Origin: Alteromonas gilva
GTDB lineage: Bacteria > Pseudomonadota > Gammaproteobacteria > Enterobacterales > Alteromonadaceae
Direction of reading: 5' to 3'
DNA length: 64,000 nt
NCBI RefSeq assembly: GCF_028595265.1
Contig: NZ_JAQQXP010000001.1
Location: forward strand, 744,001 to 808,000
The notes beneath the pieces were generated by a model, which saw only the letters and a list, made by a program, of their open reading frames with translations, searched no databases and had not been told where the DNA came from. Made by a program: the position numbers and the translations under genes. Each line of letters starts with the position of its first letter. Position 1 is the stretch's first letter. Positions 25,758 to 35,081 of this stretch are shown in pieces.

Positions 25758-26143
25758 CGGCAGCTGGCGTATAAGACTATATGTTGAGTGGCCTGACCGG
25801 GCCATCAACAATATATTTTGTGTCAGCGGTTGCGTTCGCTACCCATGACGGTGTCTGTTTGGGCCCAATCCCCGTCTTTGCTATAGTGATAACATACCTG
25901 ACCGAATTCGTTGGCGATACAGGCTAAGCATGGTGTTGACGACTACCCATGGCGAAACGGCTGGATTTTGCACTATTTACATGCCTTACTAAGTATATAT
26001 TTCACAGCTACTCTGTAGTGTTAACCTGAATTTTTGTATTTGTCTGATATTTATTGGTTTTTTTGGATGGTCAGGAAAATGCATTGAGAGAGGATTAGCT
26101 GTGCTCAATGTATTCATGTTTAACCAGAAAGGAATGAGATTAA
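25758..26143. other. intergenic region before acnA, with hairpin terminator
   Basis: No gene was found in these 386 bases. TGTTGAGTGGCC (25782-25793) pairs with GGCCATCAACA (25800-25810), followed by ATATATTTTG, a likely terminator of the DUF5916 gene. The last 150 bases are AT-rich and should carry the acnA promoter; AAAGGAATGAGATTAA before ATG 26144 gives the ribosome-binding site. Confidence 0.55.
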
Positions 26144-28858
26144 ATGAAATACCAAACATTTTCGTCACTTGAGGTAAACAACAAAACATACTCCGCGATT
26201 GGTTTTGATAAGCTTGCCGACGAATATGACCTCTCCAGGCTGCCATTTTGCATCAAAATACTCCTCGAAAATTTGATCCGACACGAACATACGGATTTTG
26301 TTGCAGAAAAAGATATCCAGACCATCGCAACCTGGGATACCGCCGATACCGAGGATCATGAAATTTCTTTTGTGCCGGCCAGGGTCATCCTGCAGGACTT
26401 TACCGGTGTGCCTGCAATCGTCGACCTGGCCGCCATGCGCGATGCCGTTAACCGGCTGGGAGGCGATGCACAGTCCATTAATCCGCTCAACCCGGTTGAA
26501 TTAGTAATTGACCACTCTGTGATGGTCGACCATTTTGGCGGTGAAGACTCTTTTAGTAAGAATACCGCGATTGAAGTTGAGCGAAATAAAGAACGCTATC
26601 AGTTTTTGAAGTGGGGGCAGTCCTCGTTTGATAATTTTAAAGTGGTTCCCCCTGGCCGCGGCATTGTGCATCAGGTCAATCTGGAATATCTGGCGCGCTG
26701 TGTGTTTGCCACAGAACAAGGCGATGAAACACTGGTTTATCCCGACACCTTAGTCGGCACAGACTCCCACACCACCATGATCAATGGCCTGGGCGTGCTG
26801 GGTTGGGGCGTGGGCGGCATCGAAGCCGAGGCCGCCATGCTTGGCCAGCCGGTAACTATGCTACTGCCTAAAGTGGTCGGTTTTAAACTGAAAGGTAAAC
26901 TCAAGCCCGGCGTAACCGCGACTGACATGGTGCTGACCATTACCGAGCAGTTGCGGGCGCACGGCGTGGTCGGCAAGTTTGTTGAATTCTTTGGTCCCGG
27001 TTTAGGTTCGTTAACCACCGCCGACCGCGCGACAATTGCCAACATGGCGCCAGAGTACGGAGCGACCTGTGGTATTTTTCCGCTCGACGATGTAGCGCTG
27101 GATTATCTGCGTTTAACCGGTCGCGACGAGCAGCAGATTGCTCTGGTAGAAGCCTACGCCAAACAAACCGGCTTGTGGCATGACGACAACACTAAAGATG
27201 CTCAATACCATGAAACGCTGGAACTCGATCTGGACGAAGTAGTGCCATCAGTGGCAGGACCGAAACGCCCTCAGGACCGTGTGGCGCTCGATAATGCCGC
27301 GCAGGCCTACAGTAAATGGCTGAGTCAGCAAATAGACGTAGCGGAGGTGAGCGAGGAAGCTAAGTTTGTTTCCGAAGGCGGCACTGCACCTGATGTTGAC
27401 GAAGAGCATGCCTCTTACGTGCGTATTGGTGATGAAGCGTTTAACTTAGAAGATGGCGCAGTGGTGATTGCCGCTATCACCAGTTGTACCAATACCTCGA
27501 ATCCTTCGGTGTTAATTGCCGCGGGCTTAGTGGCCAAAAAAGCCGCCGAACTGGGCATGACCCGCAAGCCCTGGGTTAAGACATCTCTGGCTCCCGGTTC
27601 CCAGGTAGTGACGCAGTATTTAGAAGATGCCGGGCTGATGCCACACTTAGAGGCGCTCGGTTTTAATCTGGTAGGTTATGGTTGTACCACCTGTATTGGT
27701 AACTCGGGCCCATTACCCGATGCCATTGAAGGCGCTATCCGCAAAGCTAAGTTGTCAGTGACCTCGGTACTTTCCGGTAACCGTAACTTTGAGGGGCGTA
27801 TCCACCCCGACGTGGCGGCCAACTATTTAGCCTCACCGCCATTGGTGGTAGCTTATGCATTGGCTGGTAACATGAAAATGGATATCGCTAACAGCCCCTT
27901 AGGTAAAGACCGCAACGGCAACGATGTTTACCTCAAGGATTTGTGGCCTTCACAAGAGCAAATTCAGCAGTACATTGCCGATAATGTGTCTGGCGAGTTA
28001 TTCAAGGCAAAATATGCCGACGTTTTCAAAGGCAGTGAGGTATGGAACGAACTAAACGTATCCGATGCCACGGTTTACGACTGGCCGGATTCTACTTATA
28101 TTCAGCACCCGCCCTTTTTTGAAACCATGTCAACAACGCCGGAGCCGGTCAGCACCATTGAAGGCGCACGTTGCCTGGTGAAAGTGGGTGACTCGATCAC
28201 CACCGACCATATCTCACCTGCTGGTTCGATTGCGCCGCAGAGTCCTGCCGGTGAATATCTTCAGTCTTTGGGTGTTACGCCTGAACACTTCAACTCTTAT
28301 GGTTCGCGGCGTGGTAACCATGAAGTGATGATGCGCGGTACCTTTGCTAATGTACGCCTCAAGAACCAGCTGGCGCCGGGTACCAGCGGCAGCGCAACAA
28401 CCCACTTCCCTAGTGGGGATGCTATGTCGATTTATCACGCTGCAATGCGCTATAAGGAAGAACAGGTTCCGGCGATTGTGATTGGCGGTAAGGAATACGG
28501 CACTGGCTCCAGTCGTGACTGGGCGGCAAAAGGGCCTTCCCTGATGGGCGTGCAGGCAGTGGTAGCCGAAAGCTTTGAGCGTATTCACCGCTCTAACTTA
28601 ATTGGCATGGGCATACTGCCTCTGCAATTTAAACAGGGCGAAAGTGCCGAATCCTTAGGTATTGAAGGCAATGAAAAATTCTCGATTGCCAGCGTAAGTG
28701 CCGGGCAGAAGACGACTACCATGACCATTAACAAGGCTGACGGCGGTCAGTTGAGCGTGGAGCTGTTGGTGCGCATTGATACTGCCAATGAGTTTACCTA
28801 CTATCAGCACGGCGGCATTCTGCACTACGTGATCAGAGAATATCTCAAAGCCGGATAA
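26144..28858 (+). CDS. acnA: aconitate hydratase AcnA
   Basis: A 904-residue aconitase of the AcnA/IRP1 type, which isomerises citrate to isocitrate in the TCA cycle using a [4Fe-4S] cluster. The cluster cysteines are in AITSCTNTSNPSV and YGCTTCIGNSGPLPDAIEG. Other marks are VDHSVMVDHFG near the N-terminus, TLVGTDSHTTMINGLGVLGWGVGG, GNRNFEGRIHPDV, and the swivelling C-terminal domain with GSRRGNHEVMMRGTFANVRLKN and GKEYGTGSSRDWAAKGPSLMGV. Length and order match the family. It stands alone with its own upstream region and a strong terminator at 28888. No adjacent propionate genes were seen, which argues for AcnA rather than the AcnD variant. Confidence 0.96.
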   Translation: MKYQTFSSLEVNNKTYSAIGFDKLADEYDLSRLPFCIKILLENLIRHEHTDFVAEKDIQTIATWDTADTEDHEISFVPARVILQDFTGVPAIVDLAAMRDAVNRLGGDAQSINPLNPVELVIDHSVMVDHFGGEDSFSKNTAIEVERNKERYQFLKWGQSSFDNFKVVPPGRGIVHQVNLEYLARCVFATEQGDETLVYPDTLVGTDSHTTMINGLGVLGWGVGGIEAEAAMLGQPVTMLLPKVVGFKLKGKLKPGVTATDMVLTITEQLRAHGVVGKFVEFFGPGLGSLTTADRATIANMAPEYGATCGIFPLDDVALDYLRLTGRDEQQIALVEAYAKQTGLWHDDNTKDAQYHETLELDLDEVVPSVAGPKRPQDRVALDNAAQAYSKWLSQQIDVAEVSEEAKFVSEGGTAPDVDEEHASYVRIGDEAFNLEDGAVVIAAITSCTNTSNPSVLIAAGLVAKKAAELGMTRKPWVKTSLAPGSQVVTQYLEDAGLMPHLEALGFNLVGYGCTTCIGNSGPLPDAIEGAIRKAKLSVTSVLSGNRNFEGRIHPDVAANYLASPPLVVAYALAGNMKMDIANSPLGKDRNGNDVYLKDLWPSQEQIQQYIADNVSGELFKAKYADVFKGSEVWNELNVSDATVYDWPDSTYIQHPPFFETMSTTPEPVSTIEGARCLVKVGDSITTDHISPAGSIAPQSPAGEYLQSLGVTPEHFNSYGSRRGNHEVMMRGTFANVRLKNQLAPGTSGSATTHFPSGDAMSIYHAAMRYKEEQVPAIVIGGKEYGTGSSRDWAAKGPSLMGVQAVVAESFERIHRSNLIGMGILPLQFKQGESAESLGIEGNEKFSIASVSAGQKTTTMTINKADGGQLSVELLVRIDTANEFTYYQHGGILHYVIREYLKAG

Positions 28859-28887
28859 CCATAGCTGTTATATCAGACTGCATCACA

Positions 28888-28926
28888 CGAGGGCCCGGGT
28901 ATATAAATTACCCGGGCTCTTCTTTA
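28888..28926 (+). terminator. terminator after acnA
   Basis: AGGGCCCGGGT (28890-28900) pairs with ACCCGGGCTCT (28910-28920) around a 9-base AT loop, followed by TCTTTATT. The stem is strong and close after the stop codon. Confidence 0.75.
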
Positions 28927-29137
28927 TTACACAAATTGCAAAAAACCATTTTGCAAAAATCATTCACACCAAGCCTTCTCTCATAAAGCCCGGGTGGTTA
29001 ACCTTAAAAGCCCTGTTGCGATGGGCCAATAAAAACAGCATTTATTAAATAAACTTTTTAGATCATTACGTTATATTCTTTTCTGCTGACTTATTACCGT
29101 GTTATTATCACCGCATAATTTTTAGTCAGTTTATGTT

Positions 29138-29210
29138 TATGACGAGGCGAAGCCCGAAGAGGCAGGAAGCCAATAGATTCTGTTTGCCTGCAGGATAAAG
29201 CCACGTCATT
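29138..29210 (+). ncRNA. structured leader before a GGDEF-EAL gene (candidate cis-acting RNA)
   Basis: TATGACGAGGC (29138-29148) can pair with GCCACGTCATT (29200-29210) in nine of eleven positions. The enclosed bases fold into a small GGC-GAA-GCC hairpin and a second hairpin (GCAGG 29162-29166 with CCTGC 29187-29191). The structure ends 12 bases before the start codon at 29223 and would be transcribed as a leader of a cyclic di-GMP enzyme gene. It does not match the GEMM c-di-GMP riboswitch consensus as I know it. The 240 bases between the acnA terminator and this leader show no gene. Confidence 0.3.
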
Positions 29211-29222
29211 CAGGGAAAGCCA

Positions 29223-31778
29223 ATGCTTTTTGAAAATGGCACTGTGTCAGCTTTGTTTTTTGCGTCAATCGCAATGAATTTGCTGATGACCATTTTGATT
29301 GCCATATTCTGTGTTCGCACCAGGCAAACCAAGTATATCGCGTTGCTCGCGTTTACGCTTTTGGCGACGGCATATCAGGTTTTCTCCTGGTGCTACCATT
29401 CCTCTACGGAACTTCAACAGGCACTTTTTTGGCTTAAATGGCATTCCAACACGGTAACGCTTCTGCTGATTGCCTATTATCTGACTTTTGCCTTGTGGCT
29501 AGACGACCGTCGTTTTATTAAGTTCACGCTGGTTGTCGCCGCCTGCGGGGGCGCGTTATTGGTCTGGGGGCTGCTGAAACCGTTGCCACTTCGGTTTGAT
29601 ACTATCTCCGCTCTGCAGCACATCAGCGTATTTACGACTGAAAAAGTTGCCGTTGTTCGGGGTGAGCCCGGTATTGCTGGCTATTTTCTCCATGCTTACG
29701 CTCTGAGTGTTATTGGCTTGATGATGGTGATGTCAGTGGTGACGTTTGTTAGCCGCCGGCGATTTTATGGTTTTATTTTACTCATGGTCGTGCTTATCCA
29801 GTTGACCGGCGCCATGATAGGTGTGCTCATAGACAATGGCCTGATAAACCTGTTTTACGTCGCCGGATTCGCGGTTATTTTAATCGACATACTGATTTGT
29901 TTTGTACTGGCAATTGAATCGTTAGCCAACACAGACTCGCTTTACAAAGAACTTGACGAACGAGCCAGACTTGAACATGCAATCACTCAACTGGCAGAAG
30001 GGTTCAGAGTGACTGACTCAGAGCGATTTTATGAATCCATGTTGCGAAGTCTTTATGAGCTCAGCGGCGCCAGATACATTTTTATTGGTCTAAAACATGA
30101 TGACACCGCCGTGCCACGTATTAACACGCATTGCGTGATGAAGGATGGCGTTGTTATCGATAATTTTTCGTATACCCTTTCTGGTACGCCTTGTGAAGTA
30201 GCCGCTCAGAGCGAAGTTTGTGTCTATTCAGAAGGCGTTGCCAGGCTCTTTCCTGAAGACAAAATGCTGACAGATCTGCAGTTGGAGTCGTATATTGGCA
30301 CGCCTCTGCTTGGCGATGGGGAGGTTGACGGGCTTTTGGTGCTGTTGCATGACACCCCTTTTATCCCAGACAAAAAGCTCCTGCAAGCGATCGAAATATT
30401 TGCAGCGCGGGCAACCGCCGAGATTCGACGTGAACAAACTGAGATAAGATTGCGCCAGATGGCCTATTTTGATTACGGTACGCAGTTGCCGAATCAAGCG
30501 CGTCTGTTTGAAGTGCTCAATAGCAGTTACGCCCACAGCCAGCAGGACGGCACCACATCAGTGATGATGTTATTTGATCTGGACCGGTTCACCGAAGTTA
30601 ATCGTAATTATGGTTATGACACCGGCGAGCACGTGTTAAGAGTGCTCGGACTGCGGCTGGGTAATTATGTTGGCGATGATATTTTTATTGCCCGTAACGC
30701 GGGCGATGAGTTTGCCGTGGTGTTACAAAATTTAACGGCTGCTCCCGAAGCCGCGACGAAGATCCATTGGGAGGCTATCAGAGCGATCATTCGCCAGCCC
30801 ATTGATATCGAGGGTATTGCGCTGGTGGTTGATTGCTCAATGGGGGCGGTCCTGTATCCTAATCAAACCCAAAACCGCTACGATGTGATTCGGGCAGCTG
30901 AAACGGCATTGCAGCAGGCTAAACACGGCGGACGCGGCAGCATGAAGTTGTTTGATCCGCAGCAATTGGCGCATTTGGATCGTCAGCGTGAGATAGAACG
31001 TGGATTAGTTATTGCGCTGCAATCGAGCGCGCAGCTCAGCGTTGCTTACCAACCTAAGGTCACTCAGCACGGTCAGTGTCATGGGGCCGAAGCCTTATTA
31101 CGTTGGGAACATCCAACCCAGGGATTTATTTCGCCAGCCGAATTTATTCCGGTTGCAGAGAACTCTGCGCTCATATTAAAACTGGGCGATTGGGTGATTA
31201 ACAACGTCTGTGGCCAACTGGAAGCTTGGTTTGCTCAGGGGCTACCGAGTTCCTTTGTGGTGTCGGTTAATGTGTCTGCTTTGCAATTCGCTGAAGATGA
31301 CTTTGTTAGTACTATTCTGGACACTGTTGCAAAGTATCAGGTTAAACCGGCAAACATTGAATTTGAGTTAACCGAAACTGGCTTACTACAGAATATGGAC
31401 TTCGCGGTACAAAGGTTAAACCGGCTCATCGAGGCGGGTTTTTCTGTTTCATTGGATGACTTTGGAACAGGTTACTCGTCGTTGTCTTACTTACGCGAGC
31501 TGCCGTTACATGTTTTGAAAATTGATAAATCATTTGTTGATAAAGTTCATGACGAAAGCTCTGCGGAGCTGATTCGCTCGATTATCTCAATTGGCCATCA
31601 TATGGATTTACGGATCGTGGCTGAAGGTACTGAGACAAGTGACCAAGTTGATTTGCTCTCAGAAATGGGCTGTGAGTTTTTCCAAGGCTATTATTTTAGC
31701 CGTCCCTTGCCGCCTCATCATTTTTTAAACTGGTGCATGGATGGGCGTCTGAGTGAATGCCTCCTTTGTAATTTGTAA
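29223..31778 (+). CDS. membrane GGDEF-EAL protein with GAF domain
   Basis: An 851-residue cyclic di-GMP enzyme. Residues 1-235 hold seven or so membrane helices, residues ~255-405 a GAF-like sensor (SGARYIFIGLKHDD, YIGTPLLGDGEVDGLLVLLHD), then a GGDEF domain and a C-terminal EAL domain. The GGDEF signature is AGDEF (493-497), one residue off consensus, so cyclase activity is uncertain. The EAL domain looks intact: EALLRW (623-628), NVSALQF, ELTETGLL, DDFGTGYSSL, KIDKSFV, EGTET and QGYYFSRP. The most likely net activity is phosphodiesterase regulated by the GAF or membrane part. The 30-residue C-terminal tail has WCMDGRLSECLLCNL with three cysteines. It is preceded by a possibly structured leader. 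Confidence 0.9.
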   Translation: MLFENGTVSALFFASIAMNLLMTILIAIFCVRTRQTKYIALLAFTLLATAYQVFSWCYHSSTELQQALFWLKWHSNTVTLLLIAYYLTFALWLDDRRFIKFTLVVAACGGALLVWGLLKPLPLRFDTISALQHISVFTTEKVAVVRGEPGIAGYFLHAYALSVIGLMMVMSVVTFVSRRRFYGFILLMVVLIQLTGAMIGVLIDNGLINLFYVAGFAVILIDILICFVLAIESLANTDSLYKELDERARLEHAITQLAEGFRVTDSERFYESMLRSLYELSGARYIFIGLKHDDTAVPRINTHCVMKDGVVIDNFSYTLSGTPCEVAAQSEVCVYSEGVARLFPEDKMLTDLQLESYIGTPLLGDGEVDGLLVLLHDTPFIPDKKLLQAIEIFAARATAEIRREQTEIRLRQMAYFDYGTQLPNQARLFEVLNSSYAHSQQDGTTSVMMLFDLDRFTEVNRNYGYDTGEHVLRVLGLRLGNYVGDDIFIARNAGDEFAVVLQNLTAAPEAATKIHWEAIRAIIRQPIDIEGIALVVDCSMGAVLYPNQTQNRYDVIRAAETALQQAKHGGRGSMKLFDPQQLAHLDRQREIERGLVIALQSSAQLSVAYQPKVTQHGQCHGAEALLRWEHPTQGFISPAEFIPVAENSALILKLGDWVINNVCGQLEAWFAQGLPSSFVVSVNVSALQFAEDDFVSTILDTVAKYQVKPANIEFELTETGLLQNMDFAVQRLNRLIEAGFSVSLDDFGTGYSSLSYLRELPLHVLKIDKSFVDKVHDESSAELIRSIISIGHHMDLRIVAEGTETSDQVDLLSEMGCEFFQGYYFSRPLPPHHFLNWCMDGRLSECLLCNL

Positions 31779-32027
31779 TAGCCTCCCAATTTGAAACATC
31801 GCGGCCATAGTGCCCCTAAACTGCCATTTTATCGGCCGCTGTAGTTGAGTGAAAATAACCAAAAGTGTATTACACTTATCCCTAGGCTCAAGGTCACCAA
31901 AACGCGACTTTCAACGGCCTTTATTTTCATCCTGAACCATACCTATGAGGGGCTCAAGCAGCATGGCATGCGCAATTGCCGGTAACATAATGCGAATATC
32001 TTTACGTATGACTCACGCTGGTTTGTA

Positions 32028-34964
32028 ATGAAACATACCGCGCGCTTAACCAAGCGCTACTCGAGAGCCAGGTTCAGCCTGATTGTAAATAGCCTGTTGT
32101 CAGTCACTTTATTGGTGGTGCTGGCGCTGCTTGGTGAATATTTTTGGGCTGAAAGAAACAAGCAGGCGAATATTAAAGAAGTTTCCGAGCAGCTGTACGA
32201 GTACAGAGCGGCAGTCGAGTATCTTGTTAACCAAAACCTTGAGTTAACTCAGGGAATTGCGGCCTACATTTCACTACATCCTGAGCTCTCCCAACAAGAA
32301 TATAGTAATTTCGCAGCGCAATTAATGCAGGGCCAACATCAGGTAAAAAATATCAGCGGGGCCAGAGAAATGGTAATAACTCACATGTACCCGTTATCTG
32401 GCAATGAAAAAGCATTAGGGCTGGACTACCGGGATAGCCCCGAAGAGATAGAGGTGGTGCTAAAAGCCATTGAGTTAAATACCACTGTTCTTGCCGGACC
32501 AGTCAAGCTGGTGCAGGGGGGGACGGGCTTAATTGCCCGCAAGCCTGTTTTTATAAATGCCACAGGTGAACTGTGGGGGCTGGTTTCAGTAGTGTTGGAT
32601 TATCCGGCTATTATGGCTGCTAGTGGCATCTACCGGCAGCAAACCTTGAATATCGCTATCAGACGGGAAACCGCGCCCGGTAGAAAAGGCGAGGTTTTTG
32701 CCGGTGCCGCGGCTATATTTGAGTCGTCACCCGTTCGAATGTCGGTGCAACTGCCGGGGGGAAGCTGGGTTATGGCAGCCGAACCTAAACAGGGTTGGAA
32801 CCAGTTTGTTGTGCACTACCCAATATGGCTTACCGCCTTATTGCTGGTAATTGTTTTGCTCGGGCTTTTACACCGGCGTTACCGAAATCAAGCCTTTTTT
32901 AATCAGTCGGTGACCAATCTAATTGAGTCTGAAGCCAAGTTTCGAACTATTTTTCATGGTCATAACGCTGTGATGCTATTGATTGAAAAAGAGTCGGGGC
33001 AAATTGTCGACGCCAATGATGCGGCAGTGCAATATTATGGCTACAGTCATGCCCAACTAACCAGTAAAAAAATACACCACATTAACCAGTTAGATCCAGA
33101 AGAAGTTAAAGCCTTGCGGGCTAAAGCGGCAAACAACCAGGATAACTTTTTTGTTTTCCCGCATAAACTCGCCAGTGGACAGATCCGTCAGGTCGAAGTG
33201 CATTCATCCCCGGTAACCGTGCAGGGAATTACGCTGCTATTTTCTATTATCCACGATATTACTCAACGCATCGAAAATGAGCAGCGACTCAGATTAGACG
33301 CTAAAGTGTTTGAGCATTCCCAGGAAGGCGTTTTAATTACCGATGCACACCTCAAAATTATTTCAGTGAACAAAGCCTTTACTGATATTACCGGTTATCA
33401 AGAGGAAGAGGTGGTGGGCAGGAGTCCGCGTTTTTTGAGTGCCAACAAAAACAAGCCTGAACTATTTGAGTTGATCAAAGCGTCAATTCTGCGCGATGGA
33501 TTCTGGAAAGGCGAAGTGTGGAGCCGCAAGAAAGACGGTACTGTTTTTCCTGAGTTGCTGTCGATTTCAAAGCTTGAAGAACCGTCGGGCGAGATAACCC
33601 ACTTTGTCGCAGTGCTGTCTGATATTAGCAAAATCAAACAGTCGGAGGAGCGTCTTGAGCACTTAGCGCATTACGATACGCTCACTGATTTGCCCAATCG
33701 ATTGTTGCTAAAGTCGCGTATTGAGCACGCGGAATCGCGCACTAAGCGACATTCAGAAGATAAAATAGCCCTGCTGTTTTTGGATCTTGATCAGTTTAAA
33801 TTGGTTAATGATAGCCTGGGTCACATGATGGGCGATGAACTGCTCAAGCAAGTTGCCACACGGTTGACATCGATTATCAGAGAAGATGATACGGTGTCGC
33901 GATTAGGCGGCGATGAATTTGTGATTTTGCTGGAAGAAGTCAGGAAAGTCGAAGATCTGGAAAAGGTGGCGCAAAGTATTCTGCAATGTATGAATCAGCC
34001 CTTTTCATTGCATGGCAAAGAGGCTTTCGTCAGCGTCAGTATTGGTATTGCGGTTTACCCCAATGATACCAGGGACGCCGGCCAGCTCCTGACCTTTGCA
34101 GACGCAGCCATGTATAAAGCCAAGCAGAGCGGCCGAAACTGTTATGCTTTTTATACCGATGCGATTACCAAGCTTGCTGATCGGAAGCTTAAAATTGCCA
34201 ATGAGCTTAAAAAAGCCATACAAAATGACGAGCTGGAGCTTTATTATCAGCCACAGATTAATTTACTCACTCAGCAAATTGTTGGTGCAGAAGCGCTCAT
34301 CCGGTGGCATCACCCTGAAGAAGGTTTGTTGGCACCTAATGCCTTCATTGGGATCGCAGAAGAAAGCGGGATCATTCATGAGCTATCCAAGTGGGTATTG
34401 CGCAAAGGCTGCCAACAGCTAAAAAAATGGCAGGATAACAAGCTGAATATAAGCTTATCGCTGAATGTGTCATCCAAAGATTTTAATTTTCCCGACTTCA
34501 TCACCGATATTGGCGCCCTGATCGAAGAGCACGCCATACAGACTCAGTTTCTGGAGCTGGAACTTACCGAAACCGCGATTATGGAACATCCCCAACAAGC
34601 GTTGTTTACCTTAACGCAAATAAGAGAAATGGGCGTATCGGTGGCCGTGGATGATTTTGGCATTGGTCACTCAGCGATTGCCTACCTGAAAAAATTTCCG
34701 GTCACCAAATTAAAAATAGATCGCAGTTTTATTCATGAGCTAGAGAGCGATGAGTCCAACCGAACCCTGGTTGCCACTATTATTAATCTAGCCAAAAGCT
34801 TCGACTTAAGCGTGGTTGCTGAAGGGATTGAAATTGCCGCGCATGAACAGGTATTAATTGAACTTGGCTGTGACATAGGCCAGGGCTACCTTTACAGTAA
34901 GCCTGTTCCGTGCGCTGAGTTTGAGCAACTACTGGGTACCGTCAACCCTTGCCATGTCGACTAA
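32028..34964 (+). CDS. CHASE-PAS-PAS-GGDEF-EAL protein
   Basis: A 978-residue dual-domain cyclic di-GMP protein. After a membrane helix (IVNSLLSVTLLVVLALLGEYF) comes a periplasmic CHASE-like domain at ~60-240 (GAREMVITHMYPLSGNEKALGLDYRDSPEE), a second helix (IWLTALLLVIVLLGLL), two PAS domains (AKFRTIFHGHNAVMLLI; AKVFEHSQEGVLITD with ITGYQEEEVVGRSPRFLSANK), then GGDEF at 627-631 (RLGGDEFVILL) and EAL at 755-757 (AEALIRWHHPEEG, DDFGIGHSAI, EGIEIA, QGYLYSKP). Both catalytic motifs are intact. The CHASE domain suggests a small extracellular ligand, and the PAS domains may add a redox or light input. It follows the GGDEF-EAL gene by 249 bases, with no clear terminator between. Confidence 0.92.
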   Translation: MKHTARLTKRYSRARFSLIVNSLLSVTLLVVLALLGEYFWAERNKQANIKEVSEQLYEYRAAVEYLVNQNLELTQGIAAYISLHPELSQQEYSNFAAQLMQGQHQVKNISGAREMVITHMYPLSGNEKALGLDYRDSPEEIEVVLKAIELNTTVLAGPVKLVQGGTGLIARKPVFINATGELWGLVSVVLDYPAIMAASGIYRQQTLNIAIRRETAPGRKGEVFAGAAAIFESSPVRMSVQLPGGSWVMAAEPKQGWNQFVVHYPIWLTALLLVIVLLGLLHRRYRNQAFFNQSVTNLIESEAKFRTIFHGHNAVMLLIEKESGQIVDANDAAVQYYGYSHAQLTSKKIHHINQLDPEEVKALRAKAANNQDNFFVFPHKLASGQIRQVEVHSSPVTVQGITLLFSIIHDITQRIENEQRLRLDAKVFEHSQEGVLITDAHLKIISVNKAFTDITGYQEEEVVGRSPRFLSANKNKPELFELIKASILRDGFWKGEVWSRKKDGTVFPELLSISKLEEPSGEITHFVAVLSDISKIKQSEERLEHLAHYDTLTDLPNRLLLKSRIEHAESRTKRHSEDKIALLFLDLDQFKLVNDSLGHMMGDELLKQVATRLTSIIREDDTVSRLGGDEFVILLEEVRKVEDLEKVAQSILQCMNQPFSLHGKEAFVSVSIGIAVYPNDTRDAGQLLTFADAAMYKAKQSGRNCYAFYTDAITKLADRKLKIANELKKAIQNDELELYYQPQINLLTQQIVGAEALIRWHHPEEGLLAPNAFIGIAEESGIIHELSKWVLRKGCQQLKKWQDNKLNISLSLNVSSKDFNFPDFITDIGALIEEHAIQTQFLELELTETAIMEHPQQALFTLTQIREMGVSVAVDDFGIGHSAIAYLKKFPVTKLKIDRSFIHELESDESNRTLVATIINLAKSFDLSVVAEGIEIAAHEQVLIELGCDIGQGYLYSKPVPCAEFEQLLGTVNPCHVD

Positions 34965-35021
34965 GGTTTGCTGTAGCAAGGGCGCACCGTAAACTGTGGT
35001 GAGCATAAAGTGATTCGATAA

Positions 35022-35048
35022 GCCCCTACACCCGAATGGGTGCGGGGC
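35022..35048. terminator. hairpin between convergent genes
   Basis: GCCCCTACACCC pairs with GGGTGCGGGGC with one bulge and a GAAT loop. It lies between the stop codons at 34964 and 35082. There is no clear T run on either side, so it is a weak candidate for a bidirectional terminator. Confidence 0.35.
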
Positions 35049-35081
35049 GACAATGGGTAAAGTTGAATCCCAACGCAGGCG

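Noticed and set aside
26144..28858. AcnD (2-methylcitrate dehydratase) instead of AcnA
   Set aside because: No prpB, prpC or prpF genes are adjacent, and the gene stands alone with its own terminator.
29138..29210. GEMM-type c-di-GMP riboswitch before the GGDEF-EAL gene
   Set aside because: The conserved core around GGCAAA, the GAAA tetraloop and the receptor in the second stem could not be aligned. It is kept only as an unspecified structured leader.
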